A stretch of DNA of 64,000 nucleotides from the NCBI RefSeq assembly GCF_900092335.1, contig NZ_LT596208.1, positions 562,015 to 626,014 of the forward strand, in the 5' to 3' direction. The number at the start of each line of letters is the position of its first letter. Position 1 is the stretch's first letter. The position numbers and the translations under genes were made by a program. This document shows, piece by piece, positions 1-8,139 of this stretch. The DNA comes from Corynebacterium phoceense (lineage in GTDB: Bacteria > Actinomycetota > Actinomycetes > Mycobacteriales > Mycobacteriaceae). The notes beneath the pieces were generated by a model. It was not told the origin of the DNA, made no database searches, and saw only the letters and a list, made by a program, of their open reading frames with translations.

Positions 1-348
1 AAGCACGCCGGCCTTATCACGCCGGGCCCCATCCAGGCGGCCATGGTCGCAGCGTTGGAGGACGACGACTCAGAGGCGCTGCAGCGCGGTCGCTATGCCG
101 CGCGCCGCGCCAAGCTTGTGCGTGCGCTCACGGACGCGGGCTTCCGCATCGAGCATTCCGAGGCAGGTCTCTACCTGTGGGCTACCCGTGGCGAAAACTG
201 CCGCGACACGGTCGACTGGCTGGCCGAGCGCGGAATCCTTGTCGCCCCGGGCGACTTCTACGGCCCGGAGGGCGAGCAGTTCATTCGCATGGGGCTGAAT
301 GGCACGGACGAGCGCGTCGACGCGGCGTGCGCGCGCCTTGCGGCCTAA
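1..348 (+). CDS. dapC: Succinyldiaminopimelate aminotransferase, C-terminal part (5' end outside window)
   Basis: The frame is open from base 1 and ends with TAA at 346-348, so only about the last 115 residues are present. The visible segment (TPGPIQAAM, then SEAGLYLWA, WLAERGILVAPGDFYG and FIRMGLN) matches the C-terminal small domain of class I PLP aminotransferases of the DapC type, including the Arg of the FIR motif that binds the substrate carboxylate. DapC transfers an amino group from glutamate to N-succinyl-2-amino-6-ketopimelate in the succinylase branch of lysine/meso-DAP synthesis. The PLP lysine is not in the window. The assignment rests partly on context: dapD and dapE lie within 11 kb. 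Another class I aminotransferase is possible but less likely. Confidence 0.8.
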   Translation, partial: KHAGLITPGPIQAAMVAALEDDDSEALQRGRYAARRAKLVRALTDAGFRIEHSEAGLYLWATRGENCRDTVDWLAERGILVAPGDFYGPEGEQFIRMGLNGTDERVDAACARLAA

Positions 349-1201
349 CTCTCCGGTCGGCTCCTGGCGACCGCCGGCGCGGGAGGGAATCTCGCCGCGC
401 AAGACGGTCCTTGTGGGCCGGGTGCCTGCCGACGTTGCCTATTGGGCGGCATCGGCAGGCGATTCGCCGTTTTCACCGGGGGAGCGGCTGCCTGCGGGAC
501 GTATTCTGGAGCGGCCCGTGCCGGCGTGGTACCACCCCGCGGTGCCGCCGGAGCCGCCGATTCCTTTCCACTACGAGGTGCTCTACGCTGACCGCGACCT
601 TATCGTCGTGGATAAGCCGCATTTTCTCCCCACGACGTCGAATGGGCGAATTGTGCGCGAGACGGTGCAAACGCGGCTGCGCGTGGAATATGGTGAGGAC
701 GAGATCGTGCCGCTGCATCGGCTCGACCGGCTCACGTCGGGTGTGGTCGTGTGCTCGCGTAACCCGGCGACGCGTGGGGCGTACCAAGAGCTGTTTGCGC
801 GGCGGAAAGTGCACAAGGAATATCATGCGCTCGTGTCCTCACCGTTGGAGCGCGCGGCGGGCGTCGTGGACCTGGGCATGCGCAAGGAGCGGGGCGAGCG
901 CCAGGTGCGCGTGGATCCAGCGGGCACGCGCACGCGGACGTGGCTTGAAGGCCGCGGTGACGAGGTGGTGCTGCGGCCGGAGACGGGGCATACGCACCAG
1001 TTGCGCGTGCTGCTGAACTATCTTGGCTCGCCGATTGTGGGAGATGACACGTATCCGGTGGATAAGGGACTGGCGCTTTACGACTTTTCTACGCCGTTGG
1101 CGCTGGTTGCGACGTCTCTGTGGTTGAGGGATCCGTTCACTGGCAAGCGGCGTCGCTTTTCAATTTCGCGGGACTGGCGGGGTACCCTAGGACAGTTATA
1201 G
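338..1201 (+). CDS. RluA/RsuA-type pseudouridine synthase
   Basis: This probably isomerises uridine to pseudouridine in rRNA or tRNA. The protein has the RluA-family core: VVDKPHFLPTT, then the catalytic-Asp motif PLHRLDRLTSGVV, an HKEYHALV segment and the C-terminal GHTHQLRVLLNYLGSPIVGDDTY motif region. No N-terminal S4 domain is obvious. About 287 residues from the TTG at 338, which overlaps the end of dapC by 11 bases; an ATG at 299 in the same frame would add 13 residues that look like read-through of the dapC C-terminus. No clear ribosome site precedes either start, so translation is probably coupled to dapC. The exact modified base cannot be told from sequence. Confidence 0.85.
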   Translation: MRPNSPVGSWRPPAREGISPRKTVLVGRVPADVAYWAASAGDSPFSPGERLPAGRILERPVPAWYHPAVPPEPPIPFHYEVLYADRDLIVVDKPHFLPTTSNGRIVRETVQTRLRVEYGEDEIVPLHRLDRLTSGVVVCSRNPATRGAYQELFARRKVHKEYHALVSSPLERAAGVVDLGMRKERGERQVRVDPAGTRTRTWLEGRGDEVVLRPETGHTHQLRVLLNYLGSPIVGDDTYPVDKGLALYDFSTPLALVATSLWLRDPFTGKRRRFSISRDWRGTLGQL

Positions 1202-1230
1202 AAAAATCCACCACTAGGAAGGGCGCCGCC

Positions 1231-1797
1231 ATGAGCACGTCAGTTACGGCCGGCCGCTTCGCCTCAAACTTGGGGCAGTTTATTAAATTCGGCCTCGTGG
1301 GCGGCTCAGGCACCGTGGTCAACGCGGTCATGTTCGTCGTCGCGAAGAAGTTCTTCGAGGCTGTCTGGGGTATTCACTACTACGACTCGCTGCTGGCGAT
1401 CCCCTTCACGGACTTCAACGTGCGCTGGTACAACATCTTCGCGTTCATTGCCTTCTTTGTCGCGAACGTGTGGAATTACCAGCTCAACCGCAAGTGGACG
1501 TTTAGCTCCGTCGACAAAGTGTCGTGGTGGCGCGGGTTCTTTCCGTTCCTGCTCACCGGCATCGGCGCTTATGTGGTTTCGCAGGTCGTCATGATTGCGT
1601 TAGTCAATCCGACTTCGCCCATTTCACTGTCCTCGGAAATCTTCGATGACTCCTCAGGCCTACGCAACAAGAGCTACTGGGCCAACATCATCTCTATCAT
1701 CGTGGCGATGCCCATCAATTTCATCATCAACAAGTTGTGGACCTTCCGTTCCACGCCCAAGGCGCCGCGCGTGGTGGAGGAAAGCCACCCCGCCTAG
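1231..1797 (+). CDS. GtrA-family membrane protein
   Basis: This is a 188-residue integral membrane protein. The N-terminal IKFGLVGGSGTVVN segment and the repeated N-x-x-N/K-x-W-T-F motifs (NYQLNRKWTF near residue 88, INKLWTF near 172) are typical of GtrA proteins. These are small four-helix proteins thought to help flip polyprenyl-linked sugars across the membrane for glycosylation of cell-wall or lipid glycans. Four hydrophobic stretches are visible. The start ATG is preceded by an AGGAAG ribosome site; the same frame is open further upstream but inside the pseudouridine synthase gene. A strong terminator follows at 1810. The substrate is unknown. Confidence 0.85.
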   Translation: MSTSVTAGRFASNLGQFIKFGLVGGSGTVVNAVMFVVAKKFFEAVWGIHYYDSLLAIPFTDFNVRWYNIFAFIAFFVANVWNYQLNRKWTFSSVDKVSWWRGFFPFLLTGIGAYVVSQVVMIALVNPTSPISLSSEIFDDSSGLRNKSYWANIISIIVAMPINFIINKLWTFRSTPKAPRVVEESHPA

Positions 1798-1809
1798 GCC
1801 GTCTCCTGT

Positions 1810-1848
1810 CCCCGGCGCCGCAGCTCAGACTGCGGCGCCGGGGTTTCT
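1810..1848 (+). terminator. Rho-independent terminator after the GtrA gene
   Basis: A perfect 14-bp inverted repeat (1810-1823 and 1830-1843, arm CCCCGGCGCCGCAG) with a 6-base loop is followed by TTTCT. It sits 12 bases after the GtrA stop codon. Confidence 0.85.
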
Positions 1849-1885
1849 ACATGGTGATGTCGGGGGCCGCGCTAACGTTGGGGCC

Positions 1886-2566
1886 ATGAGACGTTTCTTA
1901 TTCCTTCCCCTGTCCCTGATCACCGTCGCGGCGGCGGGCCTGAGTGCGTGCACGTCGTCTGATCCGGAAGTCATCGTGGTGACCTCGACGGCACAGCCGC
2001 AGCCTCGGGCTGCGGAATCCTCTGCGGCCGCGGCGGCGAGCACTGCGAATGGTACTGCGTCGGCGGAGAACACGAAACCCACGGACGACTATGAGGCGTC
2101 GAAGGCCGAGTCGGACAGGCTGCGTGCCGAGGCAGAGGAGGCGGGCCTTACGTGGCTGCACCCAGGCGCGTTTGCGGGTGGCATCGGCACGGGCGAGTAT
2201 CGCATTCGCTTTGGCATGGGTGACTGCTCCATCGCGGACGAAGGCGCCACTGTGCGCTGCATGATTAACCAGATGGATGCGCCTTTGGTCGAGGGCGCTG
2301 AGGGGCAAACGCCGGCCAACCTTGTGGAGCGTACCGAGGATGGCACGTTCCGCTACGGATACGTGGGCAGTGATGACACGATGGCGTCTGAGCTTGGCGG
2401 CGACAACTATAAGCGCGTGCGCGAGATTAAGGCCGGCACACAAACCGATGTGGAGGGCGTGCGCGTGACCTTCAAGGGACCAGGCGAGGAGCCGTATCTC
2501 AGTGTCACGGCAGCCGACGGCCACGGCTTTGAGGTGAGTGAGCGCGGGAAGCTGCGCATGAAATAA
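1886..2566 (+). CDS. Putative lipoprotein
   Basis: This 226-residue protein begins with a lipoprotein signal peptide: two Arg, a hydrophobic run, and lipobox LSAC with the Cys near residue 22. A low-complexity Ala/Ser/Glu linker follows (about residues 35-70), then a soluble domain from about residue 85 (GLTWLHPGAF, GMGDCSI, VRCMINQMD). The Cys residues in GDCSI and RCMIN could form a disulfide. I do not recognise the domain. A TAACGT hexamer lies 7 bases before the ATG, which suggests a leaderless transcript. The gene stands alone between two terminators. The function is unknown; a surface-exposed cell-envelope role is inferred. Confidence 0.8.
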   Translation: MRRFLFLPLSLITVAAAGLSACTSSDPEVIVVTSTAQPQPRAAESSAAAAASTANGTASAENTKPTDDYEASKAESDRLRAEAEEAGLTWLHPGAFAGGIGTGEYRIRFGMGDCSIADEGATVRCMINQMDAPLVEGAEGQTPANLVERTEDGTFRYGYVGSDDTMASELGGDNYKRVREIKAGTQTDVEGVRVTFKGPGEEPYLSVTAADGHGFEVSERGKLRMK

Positions 2567-2592
2567 GGCGTCGCCGGGCGCACAGACACGAG

Positions 2593-2622
2593 TGCCCTGG
2601 ACTCCGCGGGGAGTCTAGGGCA
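2593..2622. terminator. Bidirectional terminator between lipoprotein and permease genes
   Basis: A 13-bp inverted repeat (2593-2605 with 2610-2622, one G-T pair, loop GCGG) lies between two convergent genes. There is no long T-run, but the position fits transcription termination from both sides. Confidence 0.7.
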
Positions 2623-2676
2623 TGGGGTGCGTCTTGGGGTCAACGCGGGGAGCGACGGGGAGCTTAGGGCTGAGTC

Positions 2677-4107
2677 CTAGACGCGGGGTGCATCGGAAGC
2701 ATGGTCGGTGTCGGGCAGCGGCAGGCGCGCGGTGGGGGAGATGCCACGGACCTTGGCATTGATGATGCCGGCAACGGTGAGGACGGCGAACATGGCGGCG
2801 GCGGAGACGAGTTGGACGCGCGCGGAGGCATCGGAAAGCATGAGCACGGCAAGTGCTACAAAGATAGCGAGTGCGAACCACGTGAGGTAGGGGAAGGCCC
2901 ACATGCGGATGGGCAGGGGGTGGATGGTCTCAAGCTGGCGGCGCAGGCGCAGCTGGCTCACCGCGATGAAGACCCACACGATGAGCAGCGAGGCGCCTGC
3001 GGCGTTGAGCATAAAGGTGAGCAGCCAGCCGGTGTCGGCGTAGTTGAGGATGACCATGACCACGGAGAGCGCCACGGACAACGCGATGGCGTTGGTGGGC
3101 ACGCCTTTCGCGTTGGTCTTGGTAAAGAACTTGGGGGCCTCACCGCGGGCGGCGAGCGAGTGCATCATGCGCGAGGACGCGTAAATCTGCGCGTTGAATG
3201 CGGAGAGCAGCGCTAGGACGATGATGACCTCCATGAAGCCGGCAGCGCCGGGGATGCCCGCGCGTTCGAGGACCATGGTGAAGGGCGACTCGGCGGCGGA
3301 CTTCGCGTTGCCCAGGGACGAGTAGGGCAGGAGGAAGGTGATGACGAGGACGGAGCCCAGGTAGAACACGGAGATGCGCAGGATGGTCGAGCGCACGGCG
3401 TTGACCAGGGAGCGCTTAGGGTCCTCGGATTCGGCGGAGGCGATGGCGACGACCTCGATGCCGCCGAAAGCAAAGGCCACGGCGAGAAGTGCCGCTGCGA
3501 CGCCGCCCAGGCCGTTGGGCATGAAGCCGTCCGCGAGGAAGACCTCGCTGCCGATGAAGGTGTGGCCGGGCAGAAGGCCGAAGATGAGGAGCGCGCCGAT
3601 GATGAGGAAGGCGACGATGACGATGACCTTAATGGCCGCGAACCAATACTCGAACTCGCCGAAGCTACGGACGTGGAGCAGGTTAATGATGCCGAAGATG
3701 GCGACGCAGATGGCGGCGGGGATCCAGGGGGTGACGCCGAACCATGCGCCGATGAAGCCGGCCGCGCCGGTAATCTCTGCGCCGAGGACGGCGACGGTGG
3801 CCAGCCAATAAATCCAGCCCTGTGTGAATCCGGCCCAGCGGCCGATACCGTGTTCCGCGTACTCCGAGAACGAGCCGGAGGCGGGGATGACGGTGCCCAT
3901 TTCGCCGAGCATCTGCATGACGAGGATAGCGAGGAAGCCAGCGATGACATAGGCGACAAGGACGGCGGGGCCTGCGGCGGAGATGCCGACGCCGGTGCCG
4001 AGGAAGAGTCCGGCGCCGATCGTCGAGCCGAGCCCCATCATCGTGAGGTGGCGGACCTTGAGACCGTGGCCGAGGGTAGAGGAGGATGTATCAGACACAC
4101 TCATCAT
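2677..4107 (-). CDS. APC-family amino-acid permease
   Basis: This 476-residue transporter has about 12 hydrophobic helices. The first-helix motif GLGSTIGAGLFLG and the GEFEYWFAAIKV segment are signatures of the amino acid transporter (AAT) group of the APC superfamily (AroP, GabP, ProY, LysP types). It should import an amino acid with protons. The start is ATG ATG at 4107/4104; there is no good ribosome site, and the frame extends upstream without homology-like content. It is paralogous to the permease at 8140-9537 and both lie among lysine-synthesis genes, but the substrate cannot be assigned. Confidence 0.85.
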   Translation of the reverse strand: MMSVSDTSSSTLGHGLKVRHLTMMGLGSTIGAGLFLGTGVGISAAGPAVLVAYVIAGFLAILVMQMLGEMGTVIPASGSFSEYAEHGIGRWAGFTQGWIYWLATVAVLGAEITGAAGFIGAWFGVTPWIPAAICVAIFGIINLLHVRSFGEFEYWFAAIKVIVIVAFLIIGALLIFGLLPGHTFIGSEVFLADGFMPNGLGGVAAALLAVAFAFGGIEVVAIASAESEDPKRSLVNAVRSTILRISVFYLGSVLVITFLLPYSSLGNAKSAAESPFTMVLERAGIPGAAGFMEVIIVLALLSAFNAQIYASSRMMHSLAARGEAPKFFTKTNAKGVPTNAIALSVALSVVMVILNYADTGWLLTFMLNAAGASLLIVWVFIAVSQLRLRRQLETIHPLPIRMWAFPYLTWFALAIFVALAVLMLSDASARVQLVSAAAMFAVLTVAGIINAKVRGISPTARLPLPDTDHASDAPRV

Positions 4108-4214
4108 GCTAGTTCGGCGGTGGGGCGCGGTCCGCATCAGGGGCAGCGGAGCATACCCCACCGGCGACGGGGAGCGGCGGGCCGCCGGAGTGGGCGGTGC
4201 GCCGGTCCGCGGGG

Positions 4215-6347
4215 CTAGGCGGTGTGCGCGAGCACGACCTTGCCGTCGACAGCATCAGCAAGGATAAAGCCTGGCTCAAGTTCCGGCATGGGGAGCAGGA
4301 GCAGGTTTTCCACTGCGCGTTGGACGTGGCGGGCGCCGAAGGCCGGTTCGTAGCCGCTGTCCGCGATGAGGTCCACGGCGGCATCGGTCACCGTAAGCGC
4401 GTAACCATGGCCGGCCAGGCGTGCGGTGATGCGCTCGATCTCCTGCAACGCGATGGCGCGGATGGTGTCCTTCCCCAGTGGCTGGAACGGGATGATGGCA
4501 TCCATGCGGTTGACGAGCTCCGGGGCCATGGACTTCTTTACGGCGCCGAGGACGCGCTCGCGGCTAGCTTCCACGAGGTCGGTCTGGGTGCCGCCGCCAA
4601 AGCCCAGCGAGCTGACGTTCATGCTCGTGGCGCCGAGGTTAGAGGTCATGATGATGACCGTGTCGGAGAAATCCGCGACCTCGCCGCGGGAGTCCGTGAG
4701 ACGGCCGGCATCGAAGACCTGGAGGAAGGTATTCCAGACCTTGGGATGTGCCTTCTCAATCTCGTCGAGGAGGAGGACCGTGTGCGGCTGCTTGCGCACG
4801 CGGGTGGTGAGCCAAGTGTCGGGCTCGGTGGAGCCGACATAGCCCGGTTGCGGACCCGTGAGGCGGGAGATGGCCCATTCCTGGTGGTACTCGCTCATAT
4901 CGAGGCGGATGAGGCGCTGCGCGTCATCATAGAGTGCCTCGCACAAGGCCTTGGCCAGCTGCGTCTTACCTACGCCGGAGGGACCGGCGAAGAGAAAGAC
5001 GCCGTTGGGACGCTGCGGGTTGAGATCCCAGTTGAGGTGGGTGAGCGCCAGGCGGCGTGCGGTGACCTCGCAGGCGTAGTCCTGGCCGTGGACCTGCTTC
5101 TTGAGGGCGGCGATGAGCTCGGCAGAGCGGACGCGCAGATTATCCGAGGAGGTCAACGTATCAACGTCGGCGGTGGTCACTGCCCGAGCCCCACGCAACT
5201 GCGCGGAGCGGATGGCCGTGCGGGCGCGGTTGATGCCCACCGCAGGCTGGCGCAGGGTGTCCGTAGGCGCGGCGGGGGCCGTGATGAGGGGACGAACGTC
5301 CTCGTCGACCGTGAGCTGGGCGGCGGCTGCCTCTTCAATGAGAACCTGCTGCACGAGCTCCGTGGCCTCGGCGTTAGTGAGTGGCGGCAGCGTGACCCGT
5401 ACGGCGGCATCAGCCAGCGCAGCATGCTGCTCCTCGAAGGTGCCGACCGCGGCTTGCGGCAGCACGAGGACCGGATGCGGTGTGGCGGTCACATGGAAGG
5501 TATCGACAGCAGCGGCGACGTCCGTCGCCGTATAGGGCGAGGTGAGACCCAAGATGGTCTCGACGCAATCGAGCACGACGATATGTGTGGCGTCAATGCC
5601 TGCGAAGGCCTTGCGCAGGGAGCGGAAGTTCAGCGCCTTGCTAAAGAGGAAATCGGGATTAAATCGGCTGACCGAGACGCCGTCTTCGGCCATTGCTGCG
5701 AGGTAGTCGGCGACCTCGCTGGTGCGCCGGCCTTCCGGAACTACGACGACGCAGGGCACCTCGGGCGCGCCGGTTGCCTGGACGTAGGCCTGCCGTATGG
5801 CGGCGGTCTGCGACTCGGGGACTGCGCGGGCTTCTGCGGCGTCTAAGAACCGGGAGCGTGGGCCAGCAGAATCTTCTGACGCAGCGTGGGCCTGTTCGAC
5901 GGTGCGTGCCTCGCCTGCGGCGCCGGTGGATTCAGCGGTTGCGCGTTCCCCGGACTGGGCAGTCGGGGCGGGCGTGTCCTGCGTCGCCATCGCGTTCGGC
6001 GCTGAGTCCGATGAAGAGTCCGTTGCTGCGACCGGTGTGGCGTTGGGCGCGGCGGTGGCGGCCTCGGCGGTTGACGTGGGACGCAGCAGGGAGCGGAAGG
6101 TTTCGGCCTTCTGCGGTGGAGCGGACTCCTGGAGGCGACGCACGGAGACGTCGAGCGCGGACAAGGACGCGTGGGCCGACGTGCGAAGCAGGTCAGCACC
6201 GCCCTCGCCAAAGATATCGGCGAATAGCTTCGGGTACTTGTCCTGCAGCGCGGCGGCTAAGTGCCAGGCCGTGGCCGGCTCAGAGCGCTTCTTGGCCTCC
6301 GCTTGTGCGTAGTCGGACAGGGTAAGGAGCGTGGAGGTGGAGAGCAT
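4215..6347 (-). CDS. Clp-type AAA+ ATPase with degenerate first ATPase domain
   Basis: This 710-residue protein has four visible parts: an N-terminal helical region (about 1-75) resembling a Clp N-domain; an Ala/Thr/Ser-rich linker (about 100-185); a first AAA-like region (about 190-390) with no Walker A or B; and a complete ClpA/ClpB D2-type module. The module has Walker A GPSGVGKT (455-462), Walker B LLLDEIEKAH (525-534), sensor TSNLG, arginine finger VNR (614) and sensor-2 GAR (671-673). A tripeptide LGF at 581-583 sits where ClpC and ClpC1 carry their ClpP-docking loop, so partnership with ClpP is plausible. The start lies 5 bases after the upstream YbjN-like gene, implying coupled translation. 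It may be an unfoldase with a specialised client or adaptor. I know of no named homologue. Confidence 0.75.
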   Translation of the reverse strand: MLSTSTLLTLSDYAQAEAKKRSEPATAWHLAAALQDKYPKLFADIFGEGGADLLRTSAHASLSALDVSVRRLQESAPPQKAETFRSLLRPTSTAEAATAAPNATPVAATDSSSDSAPNAMATQDTPAPTAQSGERATAESTGAAGEARTVEQAHAASEDSAGPRSRFLDAAEARAVPESQTAAIRQAYVQATGAPEVPCVVVVPEGRRTSEVADYLAAMAEDGVSVSRFNPDFLFSKALNFRSLRKAFAGIDATHIVVLDCVETILGLTSPYTATDVAAAVDTFHVTATPHPVLVLPQAAVGTFEEQHAALADAAVRVTLPPLTNAEATELVQQVLIEEAAAAQLTVDEDVRPLITAPAAPTDTLRQPAVGINRARTAIRSAQLRGARAVTTADVDTLTSSDNLRVRSAELIAALKKQVHGQDYACEVTARRLALTHLNWDLNPQRPNGVFLFAGPSGVGKTQLAKALCEALYDDAQRLIRLDMSEYHQEWAISRLTGPQPGYVGSTEPDTWLTTRVRKQPHTVLLLDEIEKAHPKVWNTFLQVFDAGRLTDSRGEVADFSDTVIIMTSNLGATSMNVSSLGFGGGTQTDLVEASRERVLGAVKKSMAPELVNRMDAIIPFQPLGKDTIRAIALQEIERITARLAGHGYALTVTDAAVDLIADSGYEPAFGARHVQRAVENLLLLPMPELEPGFILADAVDGKVVLAHTA

Positions 6348-6352
6348 GGCGT

Positions 6353-6808
6353 TTAGTCGTCGATGTAGTGTTCGCCACCGAACTGTGCAATGAACTCGTC
6401 ATCAAAGCTGTCACCCGCGATGGCGACCGTGTAAAGGGCGTTGAGGAATTCATCCGGGTCGACGGTGTCGCCCAGAATGAGGTGTTCGACCAGGACGGCC
6501 GTGACATCGCGGTCAAGATTGTCGTTGTGCGCAGTGTGGATGGCGAAACGACCAAAGATGTAGTCGTTATTGTGCTCGAGCAGCCACGCCTGCGATTCGG
6601 GGGTCATCGGGGCGTCCCAGACGGTCAGCGCAGTGATACGGATAAGGACGTACGGATCCTCACCATCGCGCTCTTCGAAGGTGATGTGGACTGGGACGTT
6701 TCCGTTGATGATCCGGTAGCCGTCCGGAAGCAGGCTCACCTGGCCGGTGTTCTTGTCCTCCATCAGCCAACGCTGGACCTTGTCCTTGATTTCCAGAATG
6801 TTCGACAT
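6353..6808 (-). CDS. YbjN-like (type III secretion chaperone-fold) protein
   Basis: This is an acidic 151-residue cytosolic protein without signal peptide or membrane helix. The pattern of a short N-terminal helix, a strand segment (GYRIINGNVPVHITFEERD), then YVLIRITALTVWDAP and FGRFAIHTAHNDNLDRDVTAVLVEHL resembles the YbjN family, whose fold is shared with type III secretion chaperones. The ATG at 6808 follows an AGGAG ribosome site 9 bases away. It is the first gene of a two-gene operon with the Clp-type ATPase. By position it could be an adaptor or chaperone for that ATPase; this is inference. The family call is from pattern, not from a search. Confidence 0.65.
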   Translation of the reverse strand: MSNILEIKDKVQRWLMEDKNTGQVSLLPDGYRIINGNVPVHITFEERDGEDPYVLIRITALTVWDAPMTPESQAWLLEHNNDYIFGRFAIHTAHNDNLDRDVTAVLVEHLILGDTVDPDEFLNALYTVAIAGDSFDDEFIAQFGGEHYIDD

Positions 6809-6998
6809 AATTCAAGCTCCTGCACTAGTAGGTGGGCCGTCACAGACGGCGGGGAATGGGTGTCTTCTCGGGGTGGATGCAACCGTGCGAGAAGAACAAG
6901 CCTAAGTGTAGGAGACGGAGGCCACACGAGGGGACGAGTTTACGTACATTTCACGTAGATCTGTTCGAATGGCATGGCTATGCGCAGGAAAACGCGGA

Positions 6999-7029
6999 CA
7001 CCCCGCGCCGCGGGATGCGGTGCGGGGTG
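6999..7029 (-). terminator. Terminator downstream of dapD
   Basis: Arms CACCCCGCGCCGC (6999-7011) and GCGGTGCGGGGTG (7017-7029) pair with one G-T, loop GGGAT. On the minus strand the hairpin is followed by TCCGCGTTTTCC. It lies about 20 bases past the dapD stop codon. Confidence 0.75.
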
Positions 7030-7049
7030 GAGGCGAAAGCGACAGCGCG

Positions 7050-8021
7050 TTAGTTCTTGTGGAGCGCGTCGTTGAGCTTGACGGCCGAGGCCTTCCACTC
7101 GGTGGCCTCGACAGCGCCGGTGACGGAGTTGCGGCGCAGGAGGAAGCCGGAGCCGCCGGAGAGCTGGGAGCCCTTGACGGTGTCGCCGTCGGCTACGCCG
7201 AGGGCGGTGGCGACGGCGCCGTGCACGGCGATCTTGGTGCCGGCGGTGACGTAGAGGCCGGCCTCGACGACGCAGTCATCGCCGAGGGAGATGCCGATGC
7301 CGGAGTTCGCGCCGAGCAAGCAGCGCTCGCCGATGGAGATGACTTCCTTGCCGCCACCGGACAGCGTGCCCATGATGGAGGCGCCGCCGCCCACGTCGGA
7401 GCCGTCACCCACGACGACGCCAGCGGAAATGCGACCCTCGACCATGGAGGTTCCCAGCGTGCCGGCGTTGAAGTTGACGAAACCTTCGTGCATGACGGTG
7501 GTGCCCTCAGCGAGGTGGGCGCCCAGACGCACGCGGTCCGCGTCGCCGATGCGCACGCCGGATGGCACGACATAGTCGACCATGCGCGGGAATTTGTCGA
7601 CGGAGAAGACGACCACGGGGCCACGGGAGGCGAGGCGGCCGCGGACCATCTGGAAGTCGGCGACGGCGCAGGGGCCGTAATTGGTCCACACGACGTTGGC
7701 GAGCAGTCCGAAGATGCCATCCATGTTGAGGCCGTGTGGCTTCACCGCGCGGTGAGAGAGCAGGTGGAGGCGCAGGTACGCGTCGTAGGCGTCCACCGGA
7801 GCCTCGTCCAGGTCCTTGATGGTCGTCTCCACGGCGACGCGGGCGACGCCACGCTCCTCATCAGGGCCGACGAGGGAAGCGAACTGCTGCGGGGCCTGCT
7901 CCAGGCGGGTGGTGCCGGTCGCGTCCACAGGCTTATCCGTATACACAGCAGGGAACCAAACGTCGAGGACGGTGCCGTCGTGAGTGAGCGTGGCCAGTCC
8001 GCGGGCGGATGCTGAGGTCAT
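7050..8021 (-). CDS. dapD: Tetrahydrodipicolinate N-succinyltransferase
   Basis: DapD succinylates tetrahydrodipicolinate with succinyl-CoA in the succinylase route to meso-DAP and lysine. The 323-residue protein is the actinobacterial type: an N-terminal domain (about 1-150) and a left-handed beta-helix with hexapeptide-repeat character ([60 protein letters not shown] and so on; positions about 165-260). Length fits the family. The ATG is at 8021; a TACTCT hexamer at 8030-8035 (minus strand) is separated from it by 8 bases, so the mRNA is probably leaderless. dapE and dapC lie nearby. Confidence 0.93.
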   Translation of the reverse strand: MTSASARGLATLTHDGTVLDVWFPAVYTDKPVDATGTTRLEQAPQQFASLVGPDEERGVARVAVETTIKDLDEAPVDAYDAYLRLHLLSHRAVKPHGLNMDGIFGLLANVVWTNYGPCAVADFQMVRGRLASRGPVVVFSVDKFPRMVDYVVPSGVRIGDADRVRLGAHLAEGTTVMHEGFVNFNAGTLGTSMVEGRISAGVVVGDGSDVGGGASIMGTLSGGGKEVISIGERCLLGANSGIGISLGDDCVVEAGLYVTAGTKIAVHGAVATALGVADGDTVKGSQLSGGSGFLLRRNSVTGAVEATEWKASAVKLNDALHKN

Positions 8022-8029
8022 GAGAAGTC

Positions 8030-8035
8030 AGAGTA
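8030..8035 (-). promoter_or_regulatory. -10 box of leaderless dapD promoter
   Basis: TACTCT on the minus strand, 8 bases before the dapD ATG. No Shine-Dalgarno sequence intervenes. Confidence 0.55.
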
Positions 8036-8139
8036 CTTTCGTGAGGTGAATGTCTAGTAGGGCAGCGCCGCGCCGCGGCGCATATTGTTTCAGGAGTCTA
8101 GCCGACCATGAAGGGAATCTCAGGTCAGTGATACCTGGC

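Noticed and set aside
4197..5846. A 549-codon plus-strand frame across the Clp-type ATPase gene
   Set aside because: It is a shadow of the minus-strand AAA+ gene, whose Walker motifs are clear.
8066..8083. GC-rich hairpin GCGCCGC/GCGGCGC upstream of dapD
   Set aside because: Short arms in GC-rich DNA with no T-run; probably chance.
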